Positions 43,625 through 51,473 of a stretch of 64,000 bases of DNA are shown one piece after another. The first letter of the stretch is position 1, and each line of letters opens with the position of its first letter. Position numbers and translations under genes: made by a program. Below the pieces are notes generated by a model. It did no database searches, was not told the origin of the DNA, and worked only from the letters and a program-made list of their open reading frames with translations. The stretch is from an uncultured Nesterenkonia sp. (lineage in GTDB: Bacteria > Actinomycetota > Actinomycetes > Actinomycetales > Micrococcaceae), in NCBI GenBank assembly GCA_946222885.1, contig CAMIAK010000002.1, positions 186,001 through 250,000 on the forward strand. Direction: 5' to 3'.

Positions 43625-44677
43625 TCAGAGGGCCTTCTCGCCCATCTGGCCGGACCTCGCCAGGGCGGTCAGGCGCGAGACTGCGCGGTGGTACTTCTTC
43701 ATATAGCCCCCGGACATCATCTCCTCGGTGAAGAGCCGGTCGAAGGATTCGCCGGAGGCGATGATCGCCACGTCCTGGTCATAGAGCCGGTCGGCCAGCA
43801 CCACGAACCGCAGCGCCAGGGACTGGGCCTCGATGGTCTCCACGTCTTTGAGCACCAGGACGTCCACCCCGGCGATCATCTGCCGGTAGCGGCTGGGGTG
43901 GACCTGGGAGAGGTGCTCGGTGAGGGCGCCGAAGTCGTCCACCACGACCTCCTTGCCGGAGAAGCGCTCGGCGGCGAAGTCCTCCAGCTGGTCGGTGGAC
44001 AGCGGCGGCGGGGCCTCGGGCAGGCCGCGGTGGCGGTAGTCCTCGCCGTCGACCCGGATGACCTTGAACTGGTCGGCCAGCACCTGGATCTCACGCTTGA
44101 AGTCGCTGGCGGCGAAGCGCCCCTCCCCGAGGGAGCCGGGCAGCGTGTTGGAGGTCGCGGCGAGCTTCACCCCGGCGTCGGAGAGCTCGCGCAGCAGCCG
44201 TGACATCAGGGTGGTGTCCCCGGCGTCGTCGAGCTCGAACTCATCGATGCAGACCAGCGAGTAGTCGCTGAGCACCTCCACGGTCTTGCGGAATGTCAGG
44301 GCGCCCACCAGGTTGGTGTACTCCACGAAGGTGCCGAAGGCCCGCTTTCCCTCCACCGAGTGATAGAGCGAGGCCAGCAGGTGGGTCTTGCCCACGCCGA
44401 AGCCGCCGTCGAGGTAGATGCCGCTGGCCCCGGCAGCCTCCTGCCCACCTCCGAAGAGCCGGCTGAGGAAGCCTCCGCCGGCGCGCTTCCTGCCCACGGT
44501 GGCGGAGAAGCTGCGCAGAGCCTCCACCGCCTCCGCCTGGGAGGGATGCCCGGGGTCCGGGATGTAGGAGTCGAAGGAGACCTCGGAGAAGCGGAAGGAG
44601 GGCTTCAGCCCTGCCAGGAGATCATCGACGGAGACCTGGGGTGTGCGCTCGCTCAGAGGTGCTGCGGTGGAAAGCAT
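43625..44677 (-). CDS. zapE: ZapE/AFG1-family cell-division ATPase
   Basis: A 350-residue AAA-like ATPase. Walker A is DGGFGVGKTHLLASLYH, Walker B is LVCIDEFELDDAGD, and the sensor is LAATSNTLPGSLGEG, with the family-specific VRVDGEDYRHRG. In E. coli ZapE destabilises FtsZ polymers during constriction; the mitochondrial AFG1 relatives act in protein quality control. ATG 44677 was chosen over 44710 because a -10 box (minus strand TAGAGT) lies seven bases before it. Confidence 0.9.
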   Translation of the reverse strand: MLSTAAPLSERTPQVSVDDLLAGLKPSFRFSEVSFDSYIPDPGHPSQAEAVEALRSFSATVGRKRAGGGFLSRLFGGGQEAAGASGIYLDGGFGVGKTHLLASLYHSVEGKRAFGTFVEYTNLVGALTFRKTVEVLSDYSLVCIDEFELDDAGDTTLMSRLLRELSDAGVKLAATSNTLPGSLGEGRFAASDFKREIQVLADQFKVIRVDGEDYRHRGLPEAPPPLSTDQLEDFAAERFSGKEVVVDDFGALTEHLSQVHPSRYRQMIAGVDVLVLKDVETIEAQSLALRFVVLADRLYDQDVAIIASGESFDRLFTEEMMSGGYMKKYHRAVSRLTALARSGQMGEKAL

Positions 44678-44684
44678 GCTCCCA

Positions 44685-44690
44685 ACTCTA
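44685..44690 (-). promoter_or_regulatory. -10 box (TAGAGT) of zapE, leaderless
   Basis: Minus-strand TAGAGT is followed by seven bases and ATG 44677. The direct repeats at 44705-44721 lie just upstream and could affect both divergent genes. Confidence 0.45.
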
Positions 44691-44704
44691 AGCGCTCCCT
44701 GCCT

Positions 44705-44721
44705 GTTCACGTTCAGTTCAC
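44705..44721 (+). promoter_or_regulatory. Possible PHO box (GTTCAC direct repeats, 11-bp period) upstream of ppk2
   Basis: GTTCAC occurs at 44705-44710 and 44716-44721, exactly 11 bp apart, with GTTCA at 44711-44715 between them. PhoP in Streptomyces binds 11-bp direct-repeat units with the core GTTCACC. The site is 53 bp upstream of the polyphosphate kinase start. Confidence 0.5.
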
Positions 44722-44773
44722 AGCCCAGTGATGCGATGATGACAGTCCGGCGGAACAGAAGAAGGCAGAGGGT

Positions 44774-45700
44774 ATGAAGAACGATTCACTGTTCGATTTC
44801 GAGGAGACTCCGCGGCAGAACCTGCGCGAATTCATCGATCAGCTGCGCGAGGGCGGCTACACGGTCCAGGACGGCCATACTCCGGATCCGGACCTGATCG
44901 ATCCGCAGGGCAATGCGGTGGAGACCTGGCAGGAGAACTACCCCTATGAGGCCCGCATGGAGCGCGACCTCTATGAGATCGAGAAGTATCACCTCCAGGT
45001 CGAGCTGCTGAAGTTCCAGTACTGGGCCGAGGACTACGGGCTCAAGCATGTGATCGTCTTCGAGGGCCGCGACGCCGCCGGCAAGGGCGGGACCATCAAG
45101 CGGTTCACCGAGCACCTGAACCCGCGCACCGCCCGGGTGGTGGCGCTGAACAAGCCCTCTGACCGCGAACAGGGCCAGTGGTACTTCCAGCGCTACATCT
45201 ACCACCTCCCGACGGCGGGTGAGATGGTCCTCTTCGACCGCTCCTGGTACAACCGGGCCGGCGTCGAGCGGGTCATGGGCTTCTGCTCGGAGCCCGAGTA
45301 TGAAGTCTTCATGAAGCAGGCCCCGCAGTTCGAGCAGATGCTCGCCGACGCCGGGATCCACCTGACCAAGTTCTGGTTCTCGGTGACCCAGAAGGAGCAG
45401 CGCACCCGGTTCGCCATCCGGCAGATCGACCCGGTCCGGCAGTGGAAGCTCTCCCCGATGGACCTGGAGTCCCTGGATCGCTGGGAGGACTACACCGAGG
45501 CCAAGGAGGAGATGTTCCGGCGCACCGACACCGACCACGCCCCCTGGATCACCATCAAGTCCAATGACAAGAAGCGCGCCCGGCTCAACGCCATGCGGTA
45601 CTTCCTCTCCCAGTTCGAATATGAGGGCAAGGACCACGAGATCGTGGGGGAGCCGGACCCGCTGATCGTCCGCCGGGGACGCGACGCAGTGGGCGATTAG
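44774..45700 (+). CDS. ppk2: polyphosphate kinase 2 family protein
   Basis: A 308-residue PPK2, which uses polyphosphate to phosphorylate nucleoside diphosphates. Walker A is FEGRDAAGKGGTIKR (residues 97-110), the lid region is LNKPSDREQGQWYFQRYI, and Walker B is VLFDRSWYNRAGVERVMG. One domain of about 300 residues fits the class I type. The Shine-Dalgarno is weak (GGCAGAGGGT). Possible PhoP direct repeats upstream would link it to phosphate supply. Confidence 0.92.
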   Translation: MKNDSLFDFEETPRQNLREFIDQLREGGYTVQDGHTPDPDLIDPQGNAVETWQENYPYEARMERDLYEIEKYHLQVELLKFQYWAEDYGLKHVIVFEGRDAAGKGGTIKRFTEHLNPRTARVVALNKPSDREQGQWYFQRYIYHLPTAGEMVLFDRSWYNRAGVERVMGFCSEPEYEVFMKQAPQFEQMLADAGIHLTKFWFSVTQKEQRTRFAIRQIDPVRQWKLSPMDLESLDRWEDYTEAKEEMFRRTDTDHAPWITIKSNDKKRARLNAMRYFLSQFEYEGKDHEIVGEPDPLIVRRGRDAVGD

Positions 45701-45724
45701 CCCAATGGTGATACCTCTCAGGAG

Positions 45725-45730
45725 TAGGAT
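45725..45730 (+). promoter_or_regulatory. -10 box (TAGGAT) of gndA
   Basis: TAGGAT lies 38 bases before ATG 45769, giving a short leader that carries the Shine-Dalgarno GAGGAG. Confidence 0.45.
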
Positions 45731-45768
45731 CAGGGAGAGACTTTTCTGACTTCGAACGAGGAGATTGC

Positions 45769-47226
45769 ATGAGCGCCCACATCGGAGTGACCGGCCTGGC
45801 CGTGATGGGGGCCAATCTGGCCCGCAACCTGGCCCGGAACGGCTACACCGTCGCACTGCACAACCGGTCGGCCGCGAAGACCGACGCGCTTCTTCAGGCC
45901 CACGGCGAGGAGGGCGAGTTCGTCCGCACCGAGACTCTGGCCGAGTTGGTCGAGTCCCTGGAGCGGCCGCGCCGGGTGCTGATCATGGTCAAGGCCGGAG
46001 CCCCGGTGGACGCGGTGATCGATCAGCTGGTCCCGCTGCTGGACGAGGGCGACATCGTCATCGACGCCGGCAACTCCTTCTACGAGGAGACCCGCCGCCG
46101 CGAGGAGGCCCTGCGCCAGAAGGGCCTGCACTTCGTGGGCGTGGGCGTCTCCGGGGGTGAGGAGGGCGCCCTGCTGGGGCCCTCGATCATGCCCGGCGGC
46201 TCCGAGGAGTCGTATAAGACCCTGGGCCCGATGCTGGAGAAGATCGCCGCGAAGTACAACGGCGAGCCGTGCTGCGCCTGGGTGGGCACCGACGGTGCCG
46301 GCCACTACGTGAAGATGGTCCACAACGGCATCGAATACGCCGATATGCAGGTCATCGGCGAGGCCTATGACCTGATGCGTTCTCTGGGCGGGCTCGAGCC
46401 GGTCCAGCAGGCCGAGGTCTTCCGCGAGTGGAACACCACCGATCTGGCCTCCTACCTGATCGAGATCACCGCCGAGGTGCTCGAGCAGGAGGACGAGGTC
46501 ACCGGCAACCCGCTGGTCGACGTCGTGGTCGACTCCGCCGGGCAGAAGGGCACCGGCCGGTGGACGGCGATCTCCGGGCTGGAGGTCGGCTCCCCGGTGA
46601 CAGCGATCGCCGAGTCGGTCTTCGCCCGGTCGATCTCCTCCCAGCGCGAGCTGCGCGCTGAGACCAACCGGGTCTTCGCCTCCGGGGTGGATGAGAGCCT
46701 CGCCGAGGTGCCCTATCTGGAGGAAGGTGCTCAGCAGAGCTTCGTGGAGGATGTGCGCAAGGCTCTCTACGCCTCCAAGCTGGTGGCCTACGCCCAGGGG
46801 CTGGACATGCTGGTCTCCGCCGCCGATGAGTATGGCTGGGATCTGGACCTGAAGTCGATCGCCTCCCTGTGGCGGGCCGGCTGCATCATCCGGGCCGACC
46901 TGCTGGACACCATCATGAAGGCCTACGACGCCGCACCGGAGGACCGGCCGAAGAACCTGCTGCTGGCCGAGGAGTTCGCTGAGGCCATCAACGAGTGCCT
47001 GCCTTCCTGGCGGCGTGTGGTCGCTGCTGCTGCGACCTATGGTGTGCCGGCGCCGGTGTTCTCCTCCTCGCTGGCCTATTACGACAGCCTGCGGCGGGAC
47101 CGGCTGCCCGCAGCCCTGATCCAGGGTCAGCGTGACTACTTCGGCGCCCACACCTATCAGCGGATCGACAAGGAGGGGACCTTCCACACCCTGTGGTCGG
47201 GAACCCGCATCGAAGTCGACGCCTAG
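45769..47226 (+). CDS. gndA: NADP-dependent 6-phosphogluconate dehydrogenase, decarboxylating
   Basis: A 485-residue enzyme of the pentose phosphate pathway that converts 6-phosphogluconate to ribulose-5-phosphate, CO2 and NADPH. The Rossmann motif is GVTGLAVMGANLARNLARNG, with NRS at the NADP-specific strand; GVGVSGGEEGALLGPSIMPGG, the catalytic Lys in GAGHYVKMVHNGIEY and VDSAGQKGTGRWT are conserved. The length matches the long GndA type. A very strong terminator follows its stop. Confidence 0.95.
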   Translation: MSAHIGVTGLAVMGANLARNLARNGYTVALHNRSAAKTDALLQAHGEEGEFVRTETLAELVESLERPRRVLIMVKAGAPVDAVIDQLVPLLDEGDIVIDAGNSFYEETRRREEALRQKGLHFVGVGVSGGEEGALLGPSIMPGGSEESYKTLGPMLEKIAAKYNGEPCCAWVGTDGAGHYVKMVHNGIEYADMQVIGEAYDLMRSLGGLEPVQQAEVFREWNTTDLASYLIEITAEVLEQEDEVTGNPLVDVVVDSAGQKGTGRWTAISGLEVGSPVTAIAESVFARSISSQRELRAETNRVFASGVDESLAEVPYLEEGAQQSFVEDVRKALYASKLVAYAQGLDMLVSAADEYGWDLDLKSIASLWRAGCIIRADLLDTIMKAYDAAPEDRPKNLLLAEEFAEAINECLPSWRRVVAAAATYGVPAPVFSSSLAYYDSLRRDRLPAALIQGQRDYFGAHTYQRIDKEGTFHTLWSGTRIEVDA

Positions 47227-47237
47227 GTCTGCCTGAG

Positions 47238-47292
47238 CTGAGATGACTGAGGGCCCCTCACCATCGTGGTGAGGGGCCCTCAGTCATCTCAG
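47238..47292. terminator. Strong bidirectional terminator hairpin (26-bp perfect stem, 3-nt loop)
   Basis: 47238-47263 and 47267-47292 are perfect inverse complements with only TCG between them. The hairpin is placed between the stops of gndA and the convergent cysE. It lacks T-runs, as is common for terminators in high-GC actinobacteria. Confidence 0.85.
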
Positions 47293-47309
47293 GCCGGTTG
47301 GAAAACAGT

Positions 47310-47897
47310 TCAGATGAACAGCGCCGGATCCAGTGCGTAGGTCGCCGGGTCCACCAGCGGCTTGTGCTCCTCCTCGCGGCGCTTCCGGTCCTTGGCCGGC
47401 ACGCCCACCAGCACCGAATGCGGCGGGGCGGACTTCACGACGACGGCGTTGGCGCCCACCGCCGACTCCTCGCCGATCTCCACGGGGCCGAGCACCTTGG
47501 CCCCGGCGCCCACGGTCACGCCGTCGCGCAGGGTGGGATGCCGCTTGGTCTGTTCCAGGGAGGTGCCGCCGAGCGTCACGCCCTGGTAGAGCATGACGTC
47601 GTCGCCGATCTCGGTGGTCTCGCCGATGACCACGCCCATGCCGTGGTCGATGAAGAAGCGCCGTCCGATGGTCGCCCCGGGGTGGATCTCGATGCCGGTG
47701 ACGCTGCGGGTCACCTGGGAGAGCACCCGTGCCGGGGTCTTCAGCGGACGGTGCTGCCACATGCGGTGCGCCACGCGGTGGGACCAGATCGCGTGCAGAC
47801 CGGAGTAGGCCAGCACGATCTCCGCATCGCTGCGGGCGGCCGGGTCATGTTCCCGGACGGACTTGACGTCCTCCCGGAGTCGCTTGAGAAGGCCCAA
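47310..47897 (-). CDS. cysE: serine O-acetyltransferase
   Basis: A 195-residue enzyme that acetylates L-serine, the first step of cysteine synthesis. Left-handed beta-helix hexapeptide repeats include EIHPGATIGRRFFIDHGMGVVIGETTEIGDDV (His and Asp in the active site) and TVGAGAKVLGPVEIGEESAVGANAVV. TTG 47897 gives the usual length for short CysE proteins and avoids overlap with cysK; a GTG at 48008 would add 37 low-complexity residues overlapping cysK and is the alternative start. It is downstream of cysK on the same strand. Confidence 0.9.
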   Translation of the reverse strand: MGLLKRLREDVKSVREHDPAARSDAEIVLAYSGLHAIWSHRVAHRMWQHRPLKTPARVLSQVTRSVTGIEIHPGATIGRRFFIDHGMGVVIGETTEIGDDVMLYQGVTLGGTSLEQTKRHPTLRDGVTVGAGAKVLGPVEIGEESAVGANAVVVKSAPPHSVLVGVPAKDRKRREEEHKPLVDPATYALDPALFI

Positions 47898-47952
47898 GAG
47901 TCTTCTGCCTTTCGAGGTCGGAGGTGCTGGAGAGCCGGAAGGGCCGGCGTCG

Positions 47953-48888
47953 TCAGCTCCGGATGTCTTCGTAGAGGAGGGTGGAGATGTAGCGCTCACC
48001 GAAGTCACAGGCGAGGGTGACGATGAGCTTGCCCTCGTTCTCCGGGCGGGCGGCGACCTCCAGCGCAGCGGCCACGTTCGCGCCGGTGGAGATGCCGCCG
48101 AGGATGCCCTCCTCGACGCCGAGCCGGCGAGCGGTCTTCAGCGCGGTGTCCAGGTCGGCCTGGACGACCTCGTCATAGATCTCGGTGTCCAGGATGTCCG
48201 GGATGAAGTTCGGGCCGATGCCCTGGATCTTGTGCGGTCCGGGCTGGCCGCCGGAGAGGATGGGGGAGTCCTCCGGCTCCACCGCCACCAGGCGGATGTC
48301 CGGCTTGTGCTCGCGCAGCCTGCGGCCCGCGCCGGTGATGGTTCCGCCGGTGCCGATGCCGGAGACCAGGATGTCCACGGCGCCGTCGGTGTCCTGCCAG
48401 ATCTCCTCGCCGGTGGTGGAGTAGTGCACGCCCGGGTTGGCCTCATTGGCGAACTGGCGGGCCCAGATGGCGTTGTCGGTCTCCTCCACGATGGACTTGG
48501 CCTTCTCCACCGCGCCGCGCATGCCGTCTGCGCCGGGCGTCAGCACGATCTCAGCGCCGAAGGCGCGCAGCATGACCCGGCGCTCGGTGGACATGGTCTC
48601 CGGCATGGTCAGCACCACGCGGTAGCCGCGGGCCGCGCCGACCATGGCCAGGGCGATGCCGGTGTTGCCGGAGGTGCCCTCCACGATGGTGCCGCCCGGG
48701 TTGAGGACCCCGGCCTGCTCGGCGGCGTCCACGATGGCGGTGCCGATGCGGTCCTTCACCGAGCTGGCGGGCGAGTAGAACTCCAGCTTCACGGCCACAC
48801 TGCCGGGAAGCCCCGCGTCGAGCCGGTTCAGCCGGACCAGGGGAGTGTTGCCGACTGCTTCGGTGATGTTGTCAAGGATCTTTCCCAT
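47953..48888 (-). CDS. cysK: cysteine synthase A (O-acetylserine sulfhydrylase)
   Basis: A 311-residue PLP enzyme that makes cysteine from O-acetylserine and sulfide. The N-terminus ILDNITEAVGNTPLVRL, the Schiff-base Lys in YSPASSVKDRIG, the substrate loop GTSGNTGIAL, and the phosphate-binding GIGTGGTITG are canonical. ATG 48888 gives the usual N-terminus; GTG 48897, with a closer GAGG Shine-Dalgarno, is possible. cysE follows 55 bp downstream, giving a complete two-step pathway. Confidence 0.94.
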   Translation of the reverse strand: MGKILDNITEAVGNTPLVRLNRLDAGLPGSVAVKLEFYSPASSVKDRIGTAIVDAAEQAGVLNPGGTIVEGTSGNTGIALAMVGAARGYRVVLTMPETMSTERRVMLRAFGAEIVLTPGADGMRGAVEKAKSIVEETDNAIWARQFANEANPGVHYSTTGEEIWQDTDGAVDILVSGIGTGGTITGAGRRLREHKPDIRLVAVEPEDSPILSGGQPGPHKIQGIGPNFIPDILDTEIYDEVVQADLDTALKTARRLGVEEGILGGISTGANVAAALEVAARPENEGKLIVTLACDFGERYISTLLYEDIRS

Positions 48889-48937
48889 TGTTCTCACGGA
48901 ACCTCTCTGGCAGGAAGGAGATGTCTGATGTTCGGTA

Positions 48938-49504
48938 TCAGCCTATCGGTCGCATCCACCGGCCCCAGTGCTTGCGCAGCGTGGCGACCTTCGGATCGAT
49001 GATGAACTGGCAGTAGCCGACTCCAGGCCGGCGCGCGTGGAAGTCCTGATGCTCCGGTTCGGCCTCATAGACTTCGCCGAGGGGCTCCACCGTGGTCACG
49101 ATCGGTCGGTCGCAGTGCTGCTGGAAACGGGTGATCGCCGCATCGAACTCCGCCTTCTCCGCAGGGCCCGAGTAGAACATCGCCGAGCGGTACTGCGGGC
49201 CGACGTCATGGCCCTGCCGGTTCAACGAGGTGGGGTCGTGAGAGGAGAAGAAGACCTCCAGCAGCACCTCAGTGGGCAGCAACTGCGGGTCATAGGTGAT
49301 CTCGACGGCCTCGGCATGGGCGGTCATGCCGGTGCAGACCGCGCTGTAGTTGGCAGTCTCTGCCGGTCCGCCGGTGTATACGCTGCGGACCTTCTGCACG
49401 CCCTGCAGGCGCCGGGCCAGGGAGTCCAGACACCAGAAACAGCCGGCCGCGAGCACGAGAGTGCGCGCCTGCCCGGCGACGGGAGGTTCGGACGTATCGG
49501 TCAT
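48938..49504 (-). CDS. msrA: peptide-methionine (S)-S-oxide reductase
   Basis: A 188-residue MsrA that repairs methionine-S-sulfoxide. The catalytic GCFWCLDSL motif (residues 20-28), YTGG, HAEAVEITYDP and SHDPTSLNRQGHDVGPQYRS are present, with a possible resolving Cys in GVGYCQF near the C-terminus. It complements msrB, which lies elsewhere in the window. Confidence 0.95.
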   Translation of the reverse strand: MTDTSEPPVAGQARTLVLAAGCFWCLDSLARRLQGVQKVRSVYTGGPAETANYSAVCTGMTAHAEAVEITYDPQLLPTEVLLEVFFSSHDPTSLNRQGHDVGPQYRSAMFYSGPAEKAEFDAAITRFQQHCDRPIVTTVEPLGEVYEAEPEHQDFHARRPGVGYCQFIIDPKVATLRKHWGRWMRPIG

Positions 49505-49544
49505 ACCCGGTCCAACCCGCGCGGCGGGCGCTTCATTCCGTTGC

Positions 49545-49550
49545 TAATCT
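49545..49550 (+). promoter_or_regulatory. -10 box (TAATCT) of yaaA, leaderless
   Basis: TAATCT is followed by six bases and the GTG start at 49557. Confidence 0.5.
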
Positions 49551-49556
49551 GTCGGG

Positions 49557-50342
49557 GTGAAAATCCTCCTCCCGCCCTCCGAGGGCAAGGCCGTACCTCA
49601 GCCCGATCCTGCGCAGCCCGACGACGCCGCTCCCCGCCTGGATCTGGAGGCTCTGGTCCTCCCAGAGCTGGCTCCGCAGCGCGAACAGGTGCTCGAGGCG
49701 CTCATCGAGGCCAGCGGCCGTGAGGACGCACAGGCCGTGCTGAAGGTCGGGGCGAAAGTCATGGAGGAGGTCCAGGCCAACCGCACTCTGCGGGATGCTC
49801 CGGCCGCGGCGGCGCATCAGATCTACACCGGCGTCCTCTTCGACGCGCTCGACGCCGGTTCGCTCACCGAGGGCCCGTTGGTGCGGGCGGAGGAGCAGGT
49901 GCTGATCTTCTCCGGCCTCTTTGGGGCCACCGGCTTCACCGATCGCATCCCTGCCTACCGGCTGTCGATGGACGTGAAGCTGGGGGATCTGGGCAATCTG
50001 GGGACCTTCTGGAAGAAGCAGCTGGTGCGGCCCATGGGTGAGCTGGTGGGTGACGAGCTGGTGGTGGACTGCCGCTCGGCGTCGTACGGGAAGGCCTTCC
50101 AGCCCGCTCCGGAGCAGACGCTGATGGTCAACAGCTTCACCGAGCGGGACGGGCAGCGGAAGGTGGTCACCCACTTCGCCAAGCACGCCCGCGGGGAGCT
50201 CACCGGCATGCTGCTGCGCTCAGAAGGACGGCCCGAGACCATCGAGGAGGTCGCTGAGATCGCCGAGCAGCGCTGGAGGGTGGAGATCCGGCCGGCAGAG
50301 GGCAGGAAGCCCCACCAGCTGGACCTGATCAGCGCCGGCTGA
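49557..50342 (+). CDS. yaaA: YaaA family peroxide-stress protein
   Basis: A 261-residue DUF328/UPF0246 protein. It starts with the signature MKILLPPSEGK; FSGLFGATGFTDRIPAYRLSM, FWKKQL and the conserved DCRSASY follow. E. coli YaaA lowers free iron and limits DNA damage under peroxide stress and has a DNA-binding fold. The GTG start is leaderless by the -10 spacing. It is divergent from msrA, another oxidative-stress gene, with 52 bp between starts. Confidence 0.92.
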   Translation: MKILLPPSEGKAVPQPDPAQPDDAAPRLDLEALVLPELAPQREQVLEALIEASGREDAQAVLKVGAKVMEEVQANRTLRDAPAAAAHQIYTGVLFDALDAGSLTEGPLVRAEEQVLIFSGLFGATGFTDRIPAYRLSMDVKLGDLGNLGTFWKKQLVRPMGELVGDELVVDCRSASYGKAFQPAPEQTLMVNSFTERDGQRKVVTHFAKHARGELTGMLLRSEGRPETIEEVAEIAEQRWRVEIRPAEGRKPHQLDLISAG

Positions 50343-50559
50343 GTCTGCAGTCCCTCAGGACAACCTCCTCAGCCGCCTCATCGGTGCTCCTCCTCGCCAC
50401 GAGGTATCCGGCATGCAGGTCATGTCTACGATGAGAAGAGAAGGAACAGAGATGCGGGACCAGGTAGAGGCATGAGTGACCAGCGGCGCTCCAGAAGATC
50501 TTCCGCCTATATCTGGTGTCGCCACCGTTGAGCTAGGTAGGGGGTAGGAGGTCAAGAGG

Positions 50560-51000
50560 ATGTTTTCGCAGTATGGCGGTCGTTTCTGGGGAGCCGTGTG
50601 GGGAATCTTCGGAATGCTCCAGGCGGTGATGCTCACCTGGTTCACCCTCGAGATGTGGGGCGAGTGGTGGAACTGGCTCCTGCTGCTGATGGCGCTCTAC
50701 CCAGCGGTGCTGGGCTACCATTGTTACTGGGGCAAAAAGCCGCCGGAGAAGGGCATGGAGGACCCCGCCGAGTTCAGCTTCAAGGTCGTTCGTGGGCTCT
50801 GCGTCGGCCTGTGGGTGCTCTTCACCGCAGGAATCTTCGGGCTGTGGTTCAGCGACTCGGAGTCGACACGGTTCGCAGTGGCAATATGCGCCTACGGCCT
50901 CTCGGTGCAAGAGCTCAGAGTCGCGAACATGATGCGCTGGCGGAAGGAACACACTCTCGCAGGGGACCGGGAGCCGCACGGACAAAGGACGCAGGTATGA
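50560..51000 (+). CDS. small membrane protein, four predicted helices
   Basis: A 146-residue hydrophobic protein with four likely transmembrane segments (about residues 9-30, 38-57, 80-101 and 107-125) and a charged C-terminal tail. I do not recognise the family. GTAGGAGG lies about 11 bp upstream of ATG 50560 and is a good Shine-Dalgarno. Its stop overlaps the start of the next small membrane protein gene (ATGA). The 217 bp before it hold nothing I can identify. Confidence 0.75.
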   Translation: MFSQYGGRFWGAVWGIFGMLQAVMLTWFTLEMWGEWWNWLLLLMALYPAVLGYHCYWGKKPPEKGMEDPAEFSFKVVRGLCVGLWVLFTAGIFGLWFSDSESTRFAVAICAYGLSVQELRVANMMRWRKEHTLAGDREPHGQRTQV

Positions 51001-51311
51001 GCATCGCGATCTATGCGGCCATGATCGCGGCAGGGGTGTGGCTGTTCGCCTGGTCCTACTTTGTTCTGGTCCGCGCCAATCCCGCCGGGGAGATCCCTCA
51101 GTGGTTCGGCCGCCCGGAGCGTCATCCGGGCAGGGCCTACGCCTTCAGAGCAGGAGGGATCTTCCTGGGCATCTTCGGTGCGCTCATGCTCCGCGCCGAG
51201 CTGGACATGAGCCCCGTATGGGCCATCGCACTGTTCATCCTTCCCATCTCAGCGGCGGGATTGCTCATCGTCCATCGCCACAACCGCCGTGTGCGGGCGC
51301 GCCGCATATGA
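50997..51311 (+). CDS. small membrane protein, three predicted helices
   Basis: A 104-residue protein with hydrophobic segments at about residues 3-24, 50-67 and 70-92, and an Arg-rich C-terminus. Function is unknown. ATG 50997 overlaps the stop of the preceding membrane protein gene, so the two are probably co-translated and may act together. The frame is open upstream, but that part is the shadow of the previous gene. Confidence 0.72.
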   Translation: MSIAIYAAMIAAGVWLFAWSYFVLVRANPAGEIPQWFGRPERHPGRAYAFRAGGIFLGIFGALMLRAELDMSPVWAIALFILPISAAGLLIVHRHNRRVRARRI

Positions 51312-51401
51312 ACACGCCTCCATTGTGGAGCCGCCGAGATCCTGCCTGATCCCGCTTCCAGGTGTGACGCTCCGGCCGCGTGCTAGCCTCGTGACATATC
51401 T

Positions 51402-51418
51402 CGCACCTGTGTGGTGCG
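51402..51418 (+). promoter_or_regulatory. Leader hairpin upstream of the MFS gene
   Basis: CGCACC (51402-51407) and GGTGCG (51413-51418) form a 6-bp stem with a 5-nt loop. It lies 13 bases after a possible -10 box TAGCCT (51384-51389) and 55 bases before the start codon. CTCC directly before the Shine-Dalgarno GGAGG could also hide it in RNA structure. Confidence 0.35.
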
Positions 51419-51473
51419 GGCCTTGTTGGGAGTCCGGCTCCCGGGTGGGTGGGCCTGCTCCTGGAGGTGTGCC

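Noticed and set aside
47898..48008. Upstream GTG start for cysE
   Set aside because: It would add 37 low-complexity residues overlapping cysK; the remaining protein from TTG has the normal length. It is kept as an alternative, not excluded.
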